Made by a program: the position numbers and the translations under genes
Part shown: piece after piece, positions 22,504 through 37,500 of the stretch
How positions within the stretch are numbered: position 1 is the stretch's first letter
Layout: the number at the start of each line of letters is the position of its first letter
NCBI RefSeq assembly: GCF_001625305.1
Contig: NW_017803446.1
Location: 107,102 to 171,101 of the forward strand
From: Branchiostoma belcheri
Taxonomy: Eukaryota; Chordata; Leptocardii; Amphioxiformes; Branchiostomatidae
DNA: 64,000 bases
Direction: 5' to 3'
Notes under the pieces: model-generated
The model's input: only the letters and a program-made list of their open reading frames with translations
Told to the model about the DNA's origin: nothing
The model's database searches: none

Positions 22504-24000
22504 CTAGAGTTCGGCGATCTCATACCTCCATGACTTGTTTAGTGCTTTCGCAAATCGTATGCATGTTGATAGCAATCTGTAAATGGCTACAATACATTTA
22601 CAATCCTGCACATTAGCAAAATTTTAAAACAAATTATTCGCATAGCCTTTACCTAGTAATATGCAACACACTGGTGAAATCTTTAATCATTTGGCAGGGA
22701 CAACGTATGATATTGTTGGTTAACGTCCAAACTGACTAATATACATTTTTCACACCCTACGGATACACCAAGTGTTCAAACCAATCCATCCAGCCGTTCT
22801 TGAGTTATTTTGTTGACTAACAGACAGAATCATGCAACTGAAAATATAACACCCATGACACATATAACACACATTTTGTATTTTCTTTCTGTTTGTGACG
22901 TTTAAACAGAAACTGTGGCGTGCATCTCGATAGAATATTGATGCCAACACTCTCATGGAAGGGGAATATAAGGACATGTCAAAAATGAAAACAGTTAACC
23001 AGTTAACAATTAGTAGTGCAATGCCTGTCCTTGGTGCTGAACGCCATCCACACATAGCCAAACATTCCTGTTCCTGAACACATTTAGCTACAAATAGCCA
23101 AACAGTCTTGTCCCTGTTCACCATATATAGCTAGATGGTACAATGTCTGTCCTTGGTGCTGAACGCCATCCAAGCACAGCAAATATTCCTTTAAATAACA
23201 TCAATAGATATCACGTGAGCCGCTTTTTTTTTACATCACAGACACCTTACACAGATGTGTTGCACAAGATTGGATGAGATAGACTTGCAACTAGTTGAGA
23301 CTATGACCACCGAGTTATCACGTACCAACTCAGCACCGCCTCTGTTCCACCACACCTCCAGTCACTTATCCCAACAACAAGACAGGATCAAATCATATTT
23401 TCTTGCTAGACCTAGAGAAAAATGTTGTGTTTCCTGTTTCAGTCCTAAAAAAATTAGGGTCCGTAGGTAGGGATTATCTTTTTTTCTTCTTTAAACTGTG
23501 GCAGGGGAAACATCAACACATACCAATTATGCAAATGATGACCTAATTTGCATAATTAATGTGAATATTCTGTGACTCCTTATTGGTGAATGATGTGAAT
23601 TTTATACACCACTATGCAGATATCATGTTAATGTAGAGGTCATTTGCATGATTAATGAGAACATGTTGAAATAAAGTACAACAAAGAAGAGAAATTTTAC
23701 ATAAAAAATATTGTCATTTGAATTAAGAAAACCATAAATTAAACTAGATTATGCTAATAGGACCTTATTTTCATAGTCAATGAGACAAATAAAAAAACAT
23801 TTACAAAAACTCTCTCTATATAAAAAATATATTTTCATGGAGGTATGAGATCTCCGAATTCTTGTTTCTTTTTGAGGGTGCCAGGTGAAAATCAATGCGC
23901 GCGGGGATGTCATCCATAAAATGAAGTCGGTGTGGCCTAACAAAAAAGAAATCTCACCACCATGCATTATACGAGAGAACTCCCCTATAAATAGAATGGG
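22504..24000. repeat. Fragments of hairpin-ended repeats and minisatellite units
   Basis: 22508-22860 and 23500-23860 belong to the GATCTCATACCTCC-ended family. 23020-23190 has two reversed units of the 17.5-kb minisatellite. 23880-23945 is a MITE end. No gene seen. Confidence 0.6.
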
Positions 24001-24101
24001 ACTGTCTAATTTTGACCTTTAACCTAAAATGGAAGTGTTATCATGATCGTCATTCAATTTTCTGTTGAGAATACTTTTGATATGACACTTTCAACACCGT
24101 T

Positions 24102-25526
24102 ATGGACTACCAAGGTGAACAGAATGATGAAAAAGAAGCCTTACAAGCGATTTTTGAAGACGATTTCACCGGTGAGTGTAGCAAAATAGTTTGAGGAGCT
24201 TCAAATGAAGTGGAAAACAACACCGCCCCTCCCCCTTTAAGGCTTTTCATTTTTCATTGGGCCGTTCAAAAAAATAACTGAGGAAGGGGGGTTGGAGAGG
24301 CCGGATTTTACCTTAGGGGGTTAGTGAGTGTGGATTTGGATTGAAGGGGTTTAACCCTGGATTTGGATGAAATTTTAGGGGGATCAAGTCGCTTGGATAG
24401 AATTTTTAAGGGGCTAAGGCCCCAGGATGAAGGAGGCTCGATGAAGGCGCCCGGGGTCAAGGCCCTTGGATAATAATGAAAGGGGAGTCAAAAAGTAGAA
24501 AATCCAAGCTCTTCAACCCCCCCTCCTCAGTTATTTTTTTGAACGGCCCATTGACGCTATAATAATTATCATATGAATCTAGGCGACCAGGTGTTGGCGG
24601 GTAAGTTGATTAAATAGCAGCATTTTGGCATGGTTAGCAGACATACACTGTAATCCAACATGGTGGATGTGAAAAGCCTGTTATACATGTACAGTGTATG
24701 ACACGTCGACGTCCACTAACCAAAGTTACTCATGTATCATCAATATGTCAATCTTTTCAAAAGCACTTTAATAAATAGTAGTATTATACTTGGAAATGCT
24801 GTTTGATTATATCATATCAACTTTGGGCACTGGCATGGCTTTTAACATTTAACTTAAGGCAATGTTGATTTGATTATATGGATCATGACATCCTCTGGGA
24901 ACCCCAAAACTGACGCGAGCGTGCGAATAAAAAAAAAGAGTTTGACAAAAAAAGTGGTTTAAGGTTGAACAAATGACTAAACACACAGAGTATGGTACAA
25001 GTATAGCAAATAATAATAATAATAGACTCTTGATCATTTTCATTTCTTCAAATTTTCTCCTTTTCCAGAATTGAATTAGGTATTCTATGGCATTAGTATA
25101 CATACGACATATATTTGCTCATTTTGTACGATTTACACTTACACTGTAAGTTACAGTATGGTCGAATTTTTTTTGGGAAACGGACGAAAATTTATGCACG
25201 CGTGGATGTCATCCATGTAATCAAATCGACATGGCCTTACTGATAAATTGGCTTGTCAACAAGTTTTTTTCATTGTTGACATGGGGACATTCCGTCACTA
25301 TCCATTGCTTTATCCTAATGTTCGATATCTGAAAACTATATTTGCACATATGAATATTCTTTTCCCCACTTCCAGACCTTGCTACAACACCATGCAGTTT
25401 TATGTTAAAACTAAAGGACTTGGATGTCCAACTTTCAGGTAAGTTTAACAATTGATGTTATATGGGAATCCGTTTTTTACATCCATGAAAAATGGAGGTA
25501 TTGTTTTTGGCATGTCTGTCTGCCTG

Positions 25527-25566
<40 letters not shown>

Positions 25567-28500
25567 TGTGTGTTTGTGTTTCCGCACATTTGTAGCCAGC
25601 ATATTACTTTTGAACCTTTGGATAGATTGTAATGACACATGTATTTGGTATGTGGGTAGGCAAAGGTCAAGGTCAATTTTGGGCCTCCTGGTGGCTGACC
25701 TTCGTTGATACTGCAGCACAACCTCCATTTTTTGTATCTTTTGACCTGGACATACTATGGTCTTGATTTTTGAGTGGTGGAAAGTATTTTGTGACATGTA
25801 ATGTTACATCTTCTCATTGATTACAGTAACTGTTATTAAACCAAATTTCTCTTTTACCATATTCCTCAGGCCCCTTGTATGTAAAGATAACATACAGGGA
25901 GAGATACCCAGATGAGGTCCCGGATGTAGAAATCCCTCTGCGCTCTCAGGTCCTCACAACTCAGCAGCATACAGACTTACTGGATCATCTCAAAACAATT
26001 GTAAGTATACAACAGATATGTATGGTAATCTAAAGTCTCATTCATGTATTACTCCGAGTGTACCCCCCTAAAAGAGTACCAAGTCAAAAATTAAACGGCT
26101 GTATGAAAGTGTGTTTTTATTGGTGAGAATTTTCTTTTTATTTTATCATGATAGCCAACCCAATGGGTCTAAAACGTCAAAGCGGTGAAAGCTTGTTTGT
26201 AACTGAAGATGTTAGGACATAATTGTCAGCAGCTGCGCGCTAAGTCAGATGTGGACAGTCCCGTGTTTTGTGTAATGCGGTCTCGGTTTTGCAACGCGGG
26301 AGGGCCTGTTGTGGGTAGCCACTAGGTGCAATTTCTAATTGCCATTAAAAGGGATTGTGTGTTTAGAAGTCGTTGGCAATTTTTTAATGAGATTGTACAG
26401 TAAGTGTGCTCAGGATAGAATGACTGAAATCAATAGATTTAGTGTAGGAATATTAGGAAATCGGTCATGAAAAACAGGCATTAATGCATGGGTCGCAATG
26501 TAAGGAAAAAACTCATGAGCACAAAGTACTAGTATGCATTGTAGTGAGGACCTCTTTCTCTTTGACAAGGAATTGCATCAGATTCAGCTCTTCCATCTGG
26601 ATTCTTTTCCTAATCTTGTCACCTTTCGCCTCTACCAGTGGCTTCAGGGTAAGCTTCAGAAGCAGCTGGAAAGATTAGAAATTGTACTCTCCAAACACAG
26701 GTTTTATTAGGCTTTGGCTTATCATTTTGGTCTTTTCAAGTACAATGTACTTGTATTAGGCTCTCTTTATATTCAGCCAAAATATATATAGTAATTAACT
26801 GCCTGGCAAATGGATACTGCCCGGCCAATTTCATACTGTCTTTAGGCCACAATTTGTTGGTTCATGGATTCGCCTGCTTCATTTTTGTCTGATTTGCAAA
26901 AAAGAAAGAAAAAAAAACTTTTTAAACCTCTGAATCAACTCCCAACAGTTAAAGGAGGTCCCTTCTCTTTAGAGTTGTTACAGTTTTTTCATCTATCAAA
27001 AGAATGCAGTAGTTGGGTTAAACTGTAAAGGTACAAACTACCCTGGTATGTTGACGTCATGGCTCCTATCATGCTATTTGGGGCTATCATAGGATGCCTT
27101 GGTCTGTTTTTATTACCTCCATGAAAAATGGAGGTATTGTTTTTGGCGTGTCTGTTTTTGGCGTGTCTTAGGAAGACAAAGGTCAAGGTCAAATATGGGC
27201 CTCCTGGTGGATGACCTTGGTACTGCAGCAGAACTTCCGGTTTTTCGCGATGACGTGAGGACAGGGTCACCACACTTTCACTATTATTCAGGTTATCTGA
27301 ATTCTCTACACTGCACTAAGATAGATAAGGCTGATCATACGATAGCAAATCATCCCATCAAGTCAAGCATGACTATGTTGTCTGGGTGCCATCCGATTTT
27401 CTACGGACCAGCGGGTGCAAGGAGCTCCGTAGCATATAGGGTGGCACCCAGGGTAGAGAGCTTGACTTGTCCAAAAAGAATATTGCTGTCATTTTGTAGT
27501 AAATGTTTTCAGATTTTTACCTATAGTCACTTCGACATAATTGCATACCCTAACATTTGTTGCAAATTCAGGGTAACTCCAGACCAAATGCATTCATGGT
27601 AAACTTGATAATCACGCACCATATCTACATAAATCTACTGTACTGACATACATACAAAGTACAAAGCGTTAAAAAGGTTCCTAAAATAAAATAAGTTCGC
27701 CTAAGAAAATCACACAAAAAGCATATCAAGGACCAGTCACACAGTCTGAAAAATCGTAGAAGTCCTTTGATTTTCAAGTTAATCTTAGGTCACTTATTTC
27801 GAAATGTATTACGCTGGAATCACAGAGCGATGTTCAACAGTATCAACAGGAGTTCTTTCTGGACAGATCTAGATCGCGGGTGTCTGTGCACCCTTAGTAA
27901 GAAGGTGAACCATTTGAGATACTTGCTTATTGGCATGTGCAAAAAGAATATCTAACTTCTTAAATCAGCTTTTTCTCAGTCCCACTCTGAGGCAGTGTGT
28001 GCCAGCCACTTGGGTGAGCTCACCGTCCATTTTTTGCACCACCAACCATAGTTCTAACTGACCAAATACCCCGCAGATCTTATTCACAACCACCTGTTTT
28101 GTGAGAGCCGTGTACATTCCAAACATTCCAATAAATACCCAGTCGTACTCACCGCATGGTGACTATTCTTCAAGAAGCTACCAAATGTCCGACCCGTCTC
28201 AGACCGGGTGTTTGGTAGGACTGCGGTCAAATACCGACGCTCTGGGGCAGATCCTAGGACAGCAAATTATCCGATCAAGTCAAGAATGAGAAACGAAGGA
28301 AGTTTACTCGTAAACTGTCCCTGGAGAGAAAAAGTCGCACCTGGGTCTGTTATGCTGTCTGCCTACGAAATCAAGTGTCTTTCCCCGCGTTTGTGTAGTC
28401 TCCACCAGACTCCTTTGCAGGCTGAATATATAGTATAAATTGTCCTAAAACTGGCCAGGGGAGTAGTATTATGTATTACATTGTACTTAACGTTGAGCTG

Positions 28501-31500
28501 CCTTTGACACTGTACATACAATGAATTGGGCATAATTTTGCAATTAAAAGGATAATTAAGGAGATGATCCTCAATCGTGCAAAAGTTGTTAAGGCAAGGC
28601 CACGTGACGCTTTTGATACTAACACTAACAATATTTAATAGATCTAGCATTCACCATTGCGATGCTGATGCAAAGAAATTTGATTGATACAAACCTTCCA
28701 AGAGCAACCACCTTTCTGAATGTACTCACATGGAAAGTTGAACTACATCAGCTCAATAGCAGTGACGTCATGGTTTGCCCAGGTAGTCACAAGTTTTTTC
28801 AGGAAGTTGACCCAAACGACCGTTGTCAGTTTACTCAATCTGAGTGGAGAGGTTAAAGTCTCGACACAGTTTGATAACGTCTAGTCTGGACACCTGCAAA
28901 CATGGCTGCCGGGGGACTTCTTGCTAGAGTCCCCACACCTGGCTTCTTTCACCTTGACTTGTTCATCAAGGACACGAAGGATGTTACGCCGTGGTATGAC
29001 GAGCTCAAGAGAAGATTGGAACGGGAAAAGGGGCCGATGGAGAGTGCCATGACAAACCTACTGAGTGTTTTTGCGTTCCACAAAGTACACGGTAAAGGCG
29101 AGGCCCGGAAACTGCTGGAGAAACTCACTGAGAAGGATGAGAACAACCTCAACGCTATCGCCAACAAACAGTTCATATACAGCCAACTGATGAGAGCAAA
29201 GGATGAGATGGCGTGTAGGGATCGACTACAGGAACTGTTGTCAGACGAAGCCCGTGCGTCCAGAGCAAGAAACGCTCGCTGTTTTGCGGAGCAGGCCTAT
29301 GCTCTTACATTTGATGTAAGGGACGACAGCAAAGACATGGTCTCGAAGGTGAGACATGCAATCAGTCTGTTGGAAACAGCCTTAAGCTTGGTGTGCGACA
29401 CTGAGACGTTGACTAACGAGTGTCTTGTTTGGAAATACTACTTGAGTATCTGCTACTGGCGCTTCGATCAGGTTATGCATACGCGTCATGGGCAGGTTAA
29501 ACCGCAACTGACTGAAGACGACAGGAAGGAAGGGCTACTTAAAGCACAAAGCCTGTTGATAGAGGTAACCCAGATGAATCCCAGTTGGAAGCACAGTGAG
29601 TCTTATATCGCTAAAGCATGGGCTCTTTTGGGAGCTCTGGTTCATAAGTGCACAGATAAATTTGAAAGCTATGAAACCCCAGACTACGTTAAGGAAGAAG
29701 TTTCCCTAATAGAAGAAAGCCAAATCGGTCCACAGTTTGGTTGCTTTGGAAAAGCGCTGGAAATCAACCCAGATGACAGTGAGATCTACCGTAGATTCGG
29801 GACGGGCTACATGCAAATTAGCATGTACAACAAAGCTCGAGATATGTTCGACAAATCAATAGACATAATGCCTGACAGTATAAGTAATTGGTTTGCATAT
29901 TACGAAAGGTCACTTGTTAACATGCTAGAGTACGATCAACTCGTAAACCAGGTCCGGAAAGAAGAGGTATTGCAACTACCCTCTAAAGACTTACTGCAAA
30001 GGGCCAAACAAGACGCAGTGGTATCCTGCAAGGGTGCAATGACGCCATTCAATGTCTACCACCTTGGTAAAGTCTCCCACAGGCTAGCTATCCATCCTAT
30101 AACAGGAGAAGTGAAGGACAAGGATGAATTAGACGATGCACTTGACAGCTTCGCCCAAGCACTACAGTTAGAGGATGGTTTCGCCTATTCCAAGATACAT
30201 TCAGCCAGAGGCTGGAGCCTTGAAGTTGCAGGAGAACACGAGAAGGCAGCAGAGTCTTATAAGCGCGCAGTTGAAAACGAGGAAGCTACCTTCAACTGGA
30301 ACCTTACCGGCGTGCTGAGAAACCTACTGAAACTCCATCGATTGGAAGACCACAGTAGTGAGCATTACATCGCCGAATTAGCTTTCTGGATCAACGAAGG
30401 CTCCAAGAAGTACCCGGAGATCACGAAAATCCTTCAAGGTTGCGTCTTCAAGTTCGGAAGTCAAATGATACAGGTATGTCAGCATCTTCTTGACCATGAC
30501 AAACCCATGCTTGCCAAGCTTTGTCTCCAATGTTTTCGAACACACAAGCACTTGAGACACCGCACAATGGCGGCATCTATGGAAAGAAAAATTCTGGGTG
30601 TAGATGGTGATACATCGAGAGTATCTGGAGCAGATGGCATGACCTCCACGCAATCCAAGCCAGAAATACGCGTGAACATCCCAGTTTCGGTAAAGAAACC
30701 GCGGCATGGCCATGAGTTCCAGTACGACTTCTTCGTGTCACACAGCAGCAAAGACGCCGACTGGGTGGACTTCGCACTTCTACCAGCGATGGAGGTGGAC
30801 TTGCGGTTTAAAGGTGTGCAGTTATCTCAACTTGGTTATCCTTTTGTCTTTTATTGTTTTTCATTGTGGAACATCATGTATTAGTATACAACATTTTATA
30901 CATGCATTTTAAATCTCAATCCCTCCTTTTTTAGGATTTCAACAGGATGTTTTCCTTCTGTGACGGTTAACATAATAACTGTTGACACAAGGGGTTATGA
31001 TCGGTCACTGATAAATGCACAGGCGTGGGAAAAGCTAACAATTGGGCCTCATAGTTTAACATATCGATTAAGCTAGCTGAATAAACATTAATGACTAATG
31101 TCGACGTAATTTCCTAGGTTGCGTAGCTGACCGAGACTTCGTGCCCGGGAAGAGCGTGTTCGACAACATCATGTACAGCATCGAGAACAGCTACAAGACC
31201 CTGTTGATCCTCACGCCAAACTTCGTGACCAGTGAATGGTGTAAGTACGAGACAGAACAGGCCTTGGTAGAAAGTCTCAAGTCCAAGACCGGGCGCGTTA
31301 TTCCCATCATGCTCCAGGAATGTGACGTACCGGCTTCACTGCGCACAATCACGTACCTGGATGTGTCACATGATGCAATAGGCTCCTACGATTGGTTGAA
31401 ACTGAAAAAAGCTTTGGAGGAGACGCCTCCAACAAAGTAAGAAAATTGTTGTGCAGGACATGACATGAGAAACTGACCATGTAAATGAATTTACTGTTGT

Positions 31501-34500
31501 TCTGTCGTCAGCATCTCTCAGATTTTATTGCCAGGGAAGTTCAATCCACAAAACAACACACTGTGTATTTAACTAAAATAGAGACTAATTATATATATTG
31601 TAGACTAAAGCACACTTTTCTGTTGGCTATCTAATAACTTCTTGATTGTGGTAAATACAGATACATATAGATGATATAGATTTGAGAGTGCATTCCATTT
31701 ACTTTGTATCTTCATACTATCGACAGTCCTTCCTCCATTTATCATATGTACGGATGTAAGCAATATTAAGTTTTTATCTAATCTGAACTTAATTTTATTT
31801 GTTAGAATAAAGCAATTGTATTACAAAACAACAACACGAAAAGAAGAGCAATTTTGTTAATAATCAATATACAGTGTTTGGTATATAGTTAATATGTGAC
31901 CGAACAATGGGCCAATCCAGTGCAACACAAAGTATAGTTTGATAAAGTTTGTAAATAAGAACACAATTCCTGCCAATGTCCAAGATTAATATAGAATACT
32001 GTAATTCCTGATTTGTTCACTGTACTTTTATGTTCACTGTTTTCACTGTCACTTCTGTACCGTGAACTTATCATTACAGTCAACAGGTAATTCCTGAACC
32101 TTCTTTTTCCTGCACCTGTCACCACCGTGAATGTATAGTACAGTGAACATCCCCATTTTTCTCAGACCGTGAAATTTTGCTACAGTGAAAATAAAGTGAA
32201 TTACAGTATGTAACTATGAGCTGCCATGTATAAAATCGTGTTGACAATAAAAGCTGTGAGATATTTTCGAAGGTGCTTTATGTTTTTCTTTGTGTTGTGC
32301 ATACATTTTTTTTAATATCCGATGATAACTGTTAATCATTTTATAACTCCTGGTGGCCATGCACTGGCAAATGTTTGCAATAGACTTATCATTGTTATCA
32401 TCATCAATGTCTATTTCATGTCAATGTCTTTATCCTGATGAAGGAAAATCCTGGAAAAGGACAAGTTGAGGGTGCTATTAGCCTGCAGCAGCTCCCCTGG
32501 GAATCGTTCCACCATGGTTGAACCGCAACACAGGGTCATTGCAGCAGCCATTGCCCGGGGAATTCCACTAGGAGGTTAGCACTCCGACTTAACCCCCCTC
32601 CCCCCAGAAGGCGACAGTGGTCGATGAACATTTGATGTCTGTGTAACCCTTGTGATGGAATAAAGTTCAACATTTTACTGTAATATTGATTTAAGTTCCT
32701 AAAGAACAACTTTGTGTGGGCGTCGATAAATAACAGCAATCTCGTCTCATTCGCCTGATCATACACAGATGAAAGTGTCTGCAGTACATGTAGGTGAATA
32801 AACATGCTTAGCTTTAAGTCCTCATGTTGTTGCCATGTTAAAACAAGAATTCGGAGATTTCATACCTCCATGAAATATATTCATGGAGGTTTTTGTAAAT
32901 GGTTTTTTTAATTGTCTCATTGACTATGAAAATAAGGTCGTAATTAGCATAATCTATTTTCATAATCAAGTTTTCTGAATTCAAATGACAATACTTTTCG
33001 TGTGAAATTCCTCTCCTTTGTCAAACTTTATTTCAGCATGTCCTCATTAATTATGCAAATGACCCCCACATTAACATAATATATGCATAGTGGTGTTAAC
33101 CTTCAAGTAACTTACACATGTCACAAGGTATAAAATTCCCATCATTCACCAATGCAATTATGCAAATTAGGTCACATTTGCATAATTGGTATCTGTTGAT
33201 GTTCCGTCTGACGCAGGTTAAATAGATTACATGTATAAATTAAAGTATTATTATATAAAACACAGTAATTATAGAATTTCCTCCTTAATTATGCAAGGCC
33301 TCATTTGCATAATTTGCATTTAATTAAGTACAACTCTCTCTCAGCTACCTACACACCAAAAATTATGAAAATACGTTGTTCCTATCTTGACTTATTGGCT
33401 TAAGAAGTTTTTACCAGGAACTAACCTGCAGTTCAAGAACAAGCTGCTGGGGGAACAAACTTACACCACTTATTCGTGACATAATAAGCTTTATATCATA
33501 CCCGGGCCGCGATAACGTTCGATAACGGGTTCCGGACCGGGCCGTACTTTACGGTACGGCCCGGTCCAGAACCCATTATCGAACGCTTCCATGGCTTCCA
33601 TAAAACAATTAGAACGCGTTTCGCCCTAACCGCGAGCGCCACTTTCGAAAATTCGAATACAGAATCCGGACGTTGGAATTGATGTTGTTGCGTTTTAGGG
33701 TTTAGTGCCACCAACTTTTGGCTCATCTTACCAGCGAACCAGCAAGGTAACACCAGGGTCAGCAACACGCTTCCAATCAGAAAGTATCACACTTCACAGA
33801 GAATTGTCGCCAATGGTTACTTCTCTGTTGCAATATATAAAACTTCACGGAGGGTTGTCGCCTATGGTTTCTTGTTTTTATTTTTTTTCGCCCGCCCGCT
33901 CCATTATTTTTCTAGAAAAATCCGTTAACCAAGAAATGAAATTGGTGTGGCCTAAGTTCGGAATCGATTCTTGACTTTTAGCTTTTTTTTTTTTTTACTT
34001 GAACCTAAACATTTAACAAGTCCAAAACCAGTCCAGCGAACCAGTAAACAGCACTAGTGTCTTACATGAAGAACTTTATTGCACGACAATTGTACAGGGT
34101 ACATTGTATGGCAAATAGGTAACAATAAGTGGCATAGTAAAATAGATAGGTATAGAATAAAACTTAACAACTTATGTATAGAAAAGAGATAATCAAAAGT
34201 TAGCTTAGGCTTTACAATCAGGCGAAGTTATTTATGGGTACTAACTAGTACATGTGACAGCAAATCAGTATTCTTTCTAATAACAAAACAGTCTTTTATG
34301 TATTTACCTATTTTTGCATTGTGTGGGCTGTTGCATTTAAATATATAATCAAATCTATCTGTAGCAACAAGTCTATTGAAATCTGTCGTATTTGAAGTGA
34401 GGTATTTGAATAGCTTATATATATCACGTAGGACATCATATCTAGAGCATTCCATGATAAAATGAAATTCATCTTCAATTTTCTGTGGGCAAAATGGGCA

Positions 34501-37500
34501 AAATCTTTGGTCAGGGGCTACATTGTAATATCTTCCTGTTTCTATATTCAGTTTGTGACTGCTGATTCTTAGCTGTGTTATAGCTTTATGGATTTCAAAA
34601 TTTTCTATATCATAAAGGTATTTTTCTTGTTCATAACATTTTTACATGTATTGCTCCAGGCAGAAGAGAGTGTTGGCATGGCCATGGTGTTTACACTGGT
34701 GGAGGCAGCCAGAGACTGGATCAACCAGAATGTGTGTCCAGACACAGCTGATGAGGAAGAACCACAGGTATTTCAATTGTATATACAGTTTTTGTAACTT
34801 AACTATATGTCAAAGGTGGTGAAGGGCAAAATACATTTATAAAAATTTTATCTCCAACTGCTCTAGCCTTAAATGATCAGGAAAGATAAGCGCTATTTAA
34901 AAGAAACCACCGAAACTCACCATAATTTCCTAACATTCACTACTGGTGAAACTATGTACAACCCTATTAAAACATTGCAGAAAAAGTCTCTGCTTGTCCT
35001 ATTAGCTTCTGTTCTATGGTGGGTGGGACGTGATTTTGACAGTTGATTGATAGGGAGGTTATGCTTGAAGGTGACCCTGCACGTGCCGAGGGGATTGAGC
35101 TTGAAATATTTGGTGGAATTCAGGAAGTGGACAGGTGTAATGCCAGATTGAATTACATCATACATGTACAATCCCCTCCACAGTTCTTTTCTATTTCATT
35201 AGGCCTGGGAATAAAAATGTTGTTTTTCCTGTACGTATGTGTTCCCGACCAACACTAGAAAAAACTGCCGACCCCAGCCTTTTTTTGGGGGTGGACCTGT
35301 GCAAGAGATATAAATTTTTCAAGCTAATCGATCTGAGTTATGAACTGTTATACAATCAGTTTCCAAACATTGACATTGAAAATACAAGAGTCCTCATGCA
35401 AGTTTTACTTTGTTAAACTGCATTGTAACGTTATATGTTGGACCACAAGTTGGATGCCTAAAGATTGCCAAAGCCTAATAAAAAAAAGAAGGAATAAAAA
35501 AAAAAAGATAATCCCTACCTACATGTACCAACCCTGACCAAGACTGACACAGGAAACTGGAAGCACAACATTTTAACAAAAATAAAAACACTTCCCGGAG
35601 TTCTGTGGGTTTGGAGGTTACAAAAACTAGCAATACTTCCCTGAATTCTGAAGTCTAGTGCTGCGTAGTACGGTACCTAAACCCACATTTAGGTTCAGGT
35701 CCGGATTCAAGTCCAGAGGTTTAGGTTCAGTTCCGGACTCGTAAGTCCGGACCTTTAAACCCATGGCATATACAAAATTGCATGTTCAACTTGGCAACCT
35801 TGCAATGTTGTCTGGGTGAAACTTTGGCCACATAACATGGAGGATGGTACTTGACGATGCCCGATGGCATTTAAGTTTTCTTCATTTTGCAGCAAAGATT
35901 TTGCAATCTACGGAACTTCTGGTTTTAGGTGGTTTGGAAAGAAAAGGGGTATGTGAAATGGTCTTTTATGGTAATACAATGTAAGTCCGGATTTCTTGAC
36001 TTTTAGTTTTTTTTGGACTTGAACCTAAACATTCTTACAAGTCCGGATCCAAGTCCAGTGAACCAGTAACATCTGTGTCCATAATATCACCAGGGTCCAT
36101 GATATCGCCACCTTGAGAAACAGTGTGCCTAAAGATATTTTTACTGCAACATACTTTTGGTATCGACTTCTCACACATCAAATGTACATACCTAGGGTAT
36201 GTTGCAGTAAAAATATCTTTAAGCACACTTTTTATCTCGGCCGCCTGAGCGGCCGAGGTATTGTGCTCAAAAATAGGTACCTTGGATGACTGGATAAATG
36301 TTGATTTCGACCGTGAAAACCAATGAAACCAATTACTCTGCATGTATACTTTACTTTGTGGTGTCGACCTACCGGATGATAGTGTCGTTATTCTGATACA
36401 ACGAAGTTGCTAAAAAAGAGGAAATGCTGTTTACCACAAAACCATTGTTTTATATCATAGTATGCATTTAATGTTCTAGAATTTCGCTAATAGCTGCTGT
36501 AATTGGACCAATAAATCAATGACATAAATTATGTACATTAACCTTCCATATTTGCTTAAGTCGCAAGATGTCGCTTTTGATTGGTGAATAAATCACTGTG
36601 ACGCACGTAAATATTCACTTGAAATGAGAAATTACCGCCCAACAAAACGGACCATTAGATTCCCAGTGCTGTATTACTCTTTTGTTCTTGTGGTCAACTT
36701 GTTTTCTTTGCTTGAATCGCGTAAAAGACCAAGGAAAATACAATGAAATCGGCAATCGGCCCGATCTGCCGCTGCCATCTTGGATTTTTTTGGAAAGCTG
36801 CAATTTGGCCCAAACCGCTAGAGGGGGCGAATTAAAATGTTTAATATATTCGGTCTGAAGTTTTAGTAGCTCTAGCAGTAGAGGAGAAGTTTGATAATGC
36901 ATAGAACGGATAAAATAGAATAAAATTAAATGAAATAAAATAAAACAGAATAAAAAATAAAATGAAAATAAATAAAAAATAAATAACTAGAAAGGCCAAT
37001 ATTTGCTTTGGAGCAAATACAGCGATGGGTTCACCACATTTTACCACATGGCAGGGAAAGAATGAGAAACACAAGGGAAAACAATGATTTACATTGATAT
37101 AACTATAATATGAAGTAACATACAACTAAAACAACAGTTGGATAGCTATTCCCTACTTTATTGGTTAGGATTTTTAATTGCATAATGCAAACTGTTGATT
37201 TTCAAAATAAAAAAAAAAACGTTACATGACCCCGCATTCCAATGCTGGAGCAGAAAAGCTTGAAATACCTACCAAAACACTTGAATAAGACATACTGTCA
37301 GTATGGAAATACTCTGTGCAGGTGTTAATCAAGTTAAATCCCAACAGCCAATCAGCAAGAAATGCTCTGTGCAGGTGGAAATGCTCTGTGCAGCCTGTTA
37401 ATCAAGTTAACCCTACCTAGACCGGGGGGGGGGCTAAAAGTGCCCGCGGCAACTTTGATGTCACCTAGCGTCCGAACGGCTAGCCGTAGAACGACCAAAC

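Larger units (their letters stand above)
31441..34659. other. Intron 3 downstream of the nested gene
   Basis: 31441-32300 is probable 3' UTR and flank. 32440-32690 has Penelope-like 3' pieces (AAGGCGACAGTGGTC). 32840-33480 is a hairpin-ended repeat. 33840-33955 is a family C MITE end. Confidence 0.5.

Noticed and set aside
31200..31300. Claim that the TIR domain is an NAD-cleaving enzyme
   Set aside because: The WCKYE glutamate is also found in TLR-type TIRs without such activity; sequence alone cannot decide.
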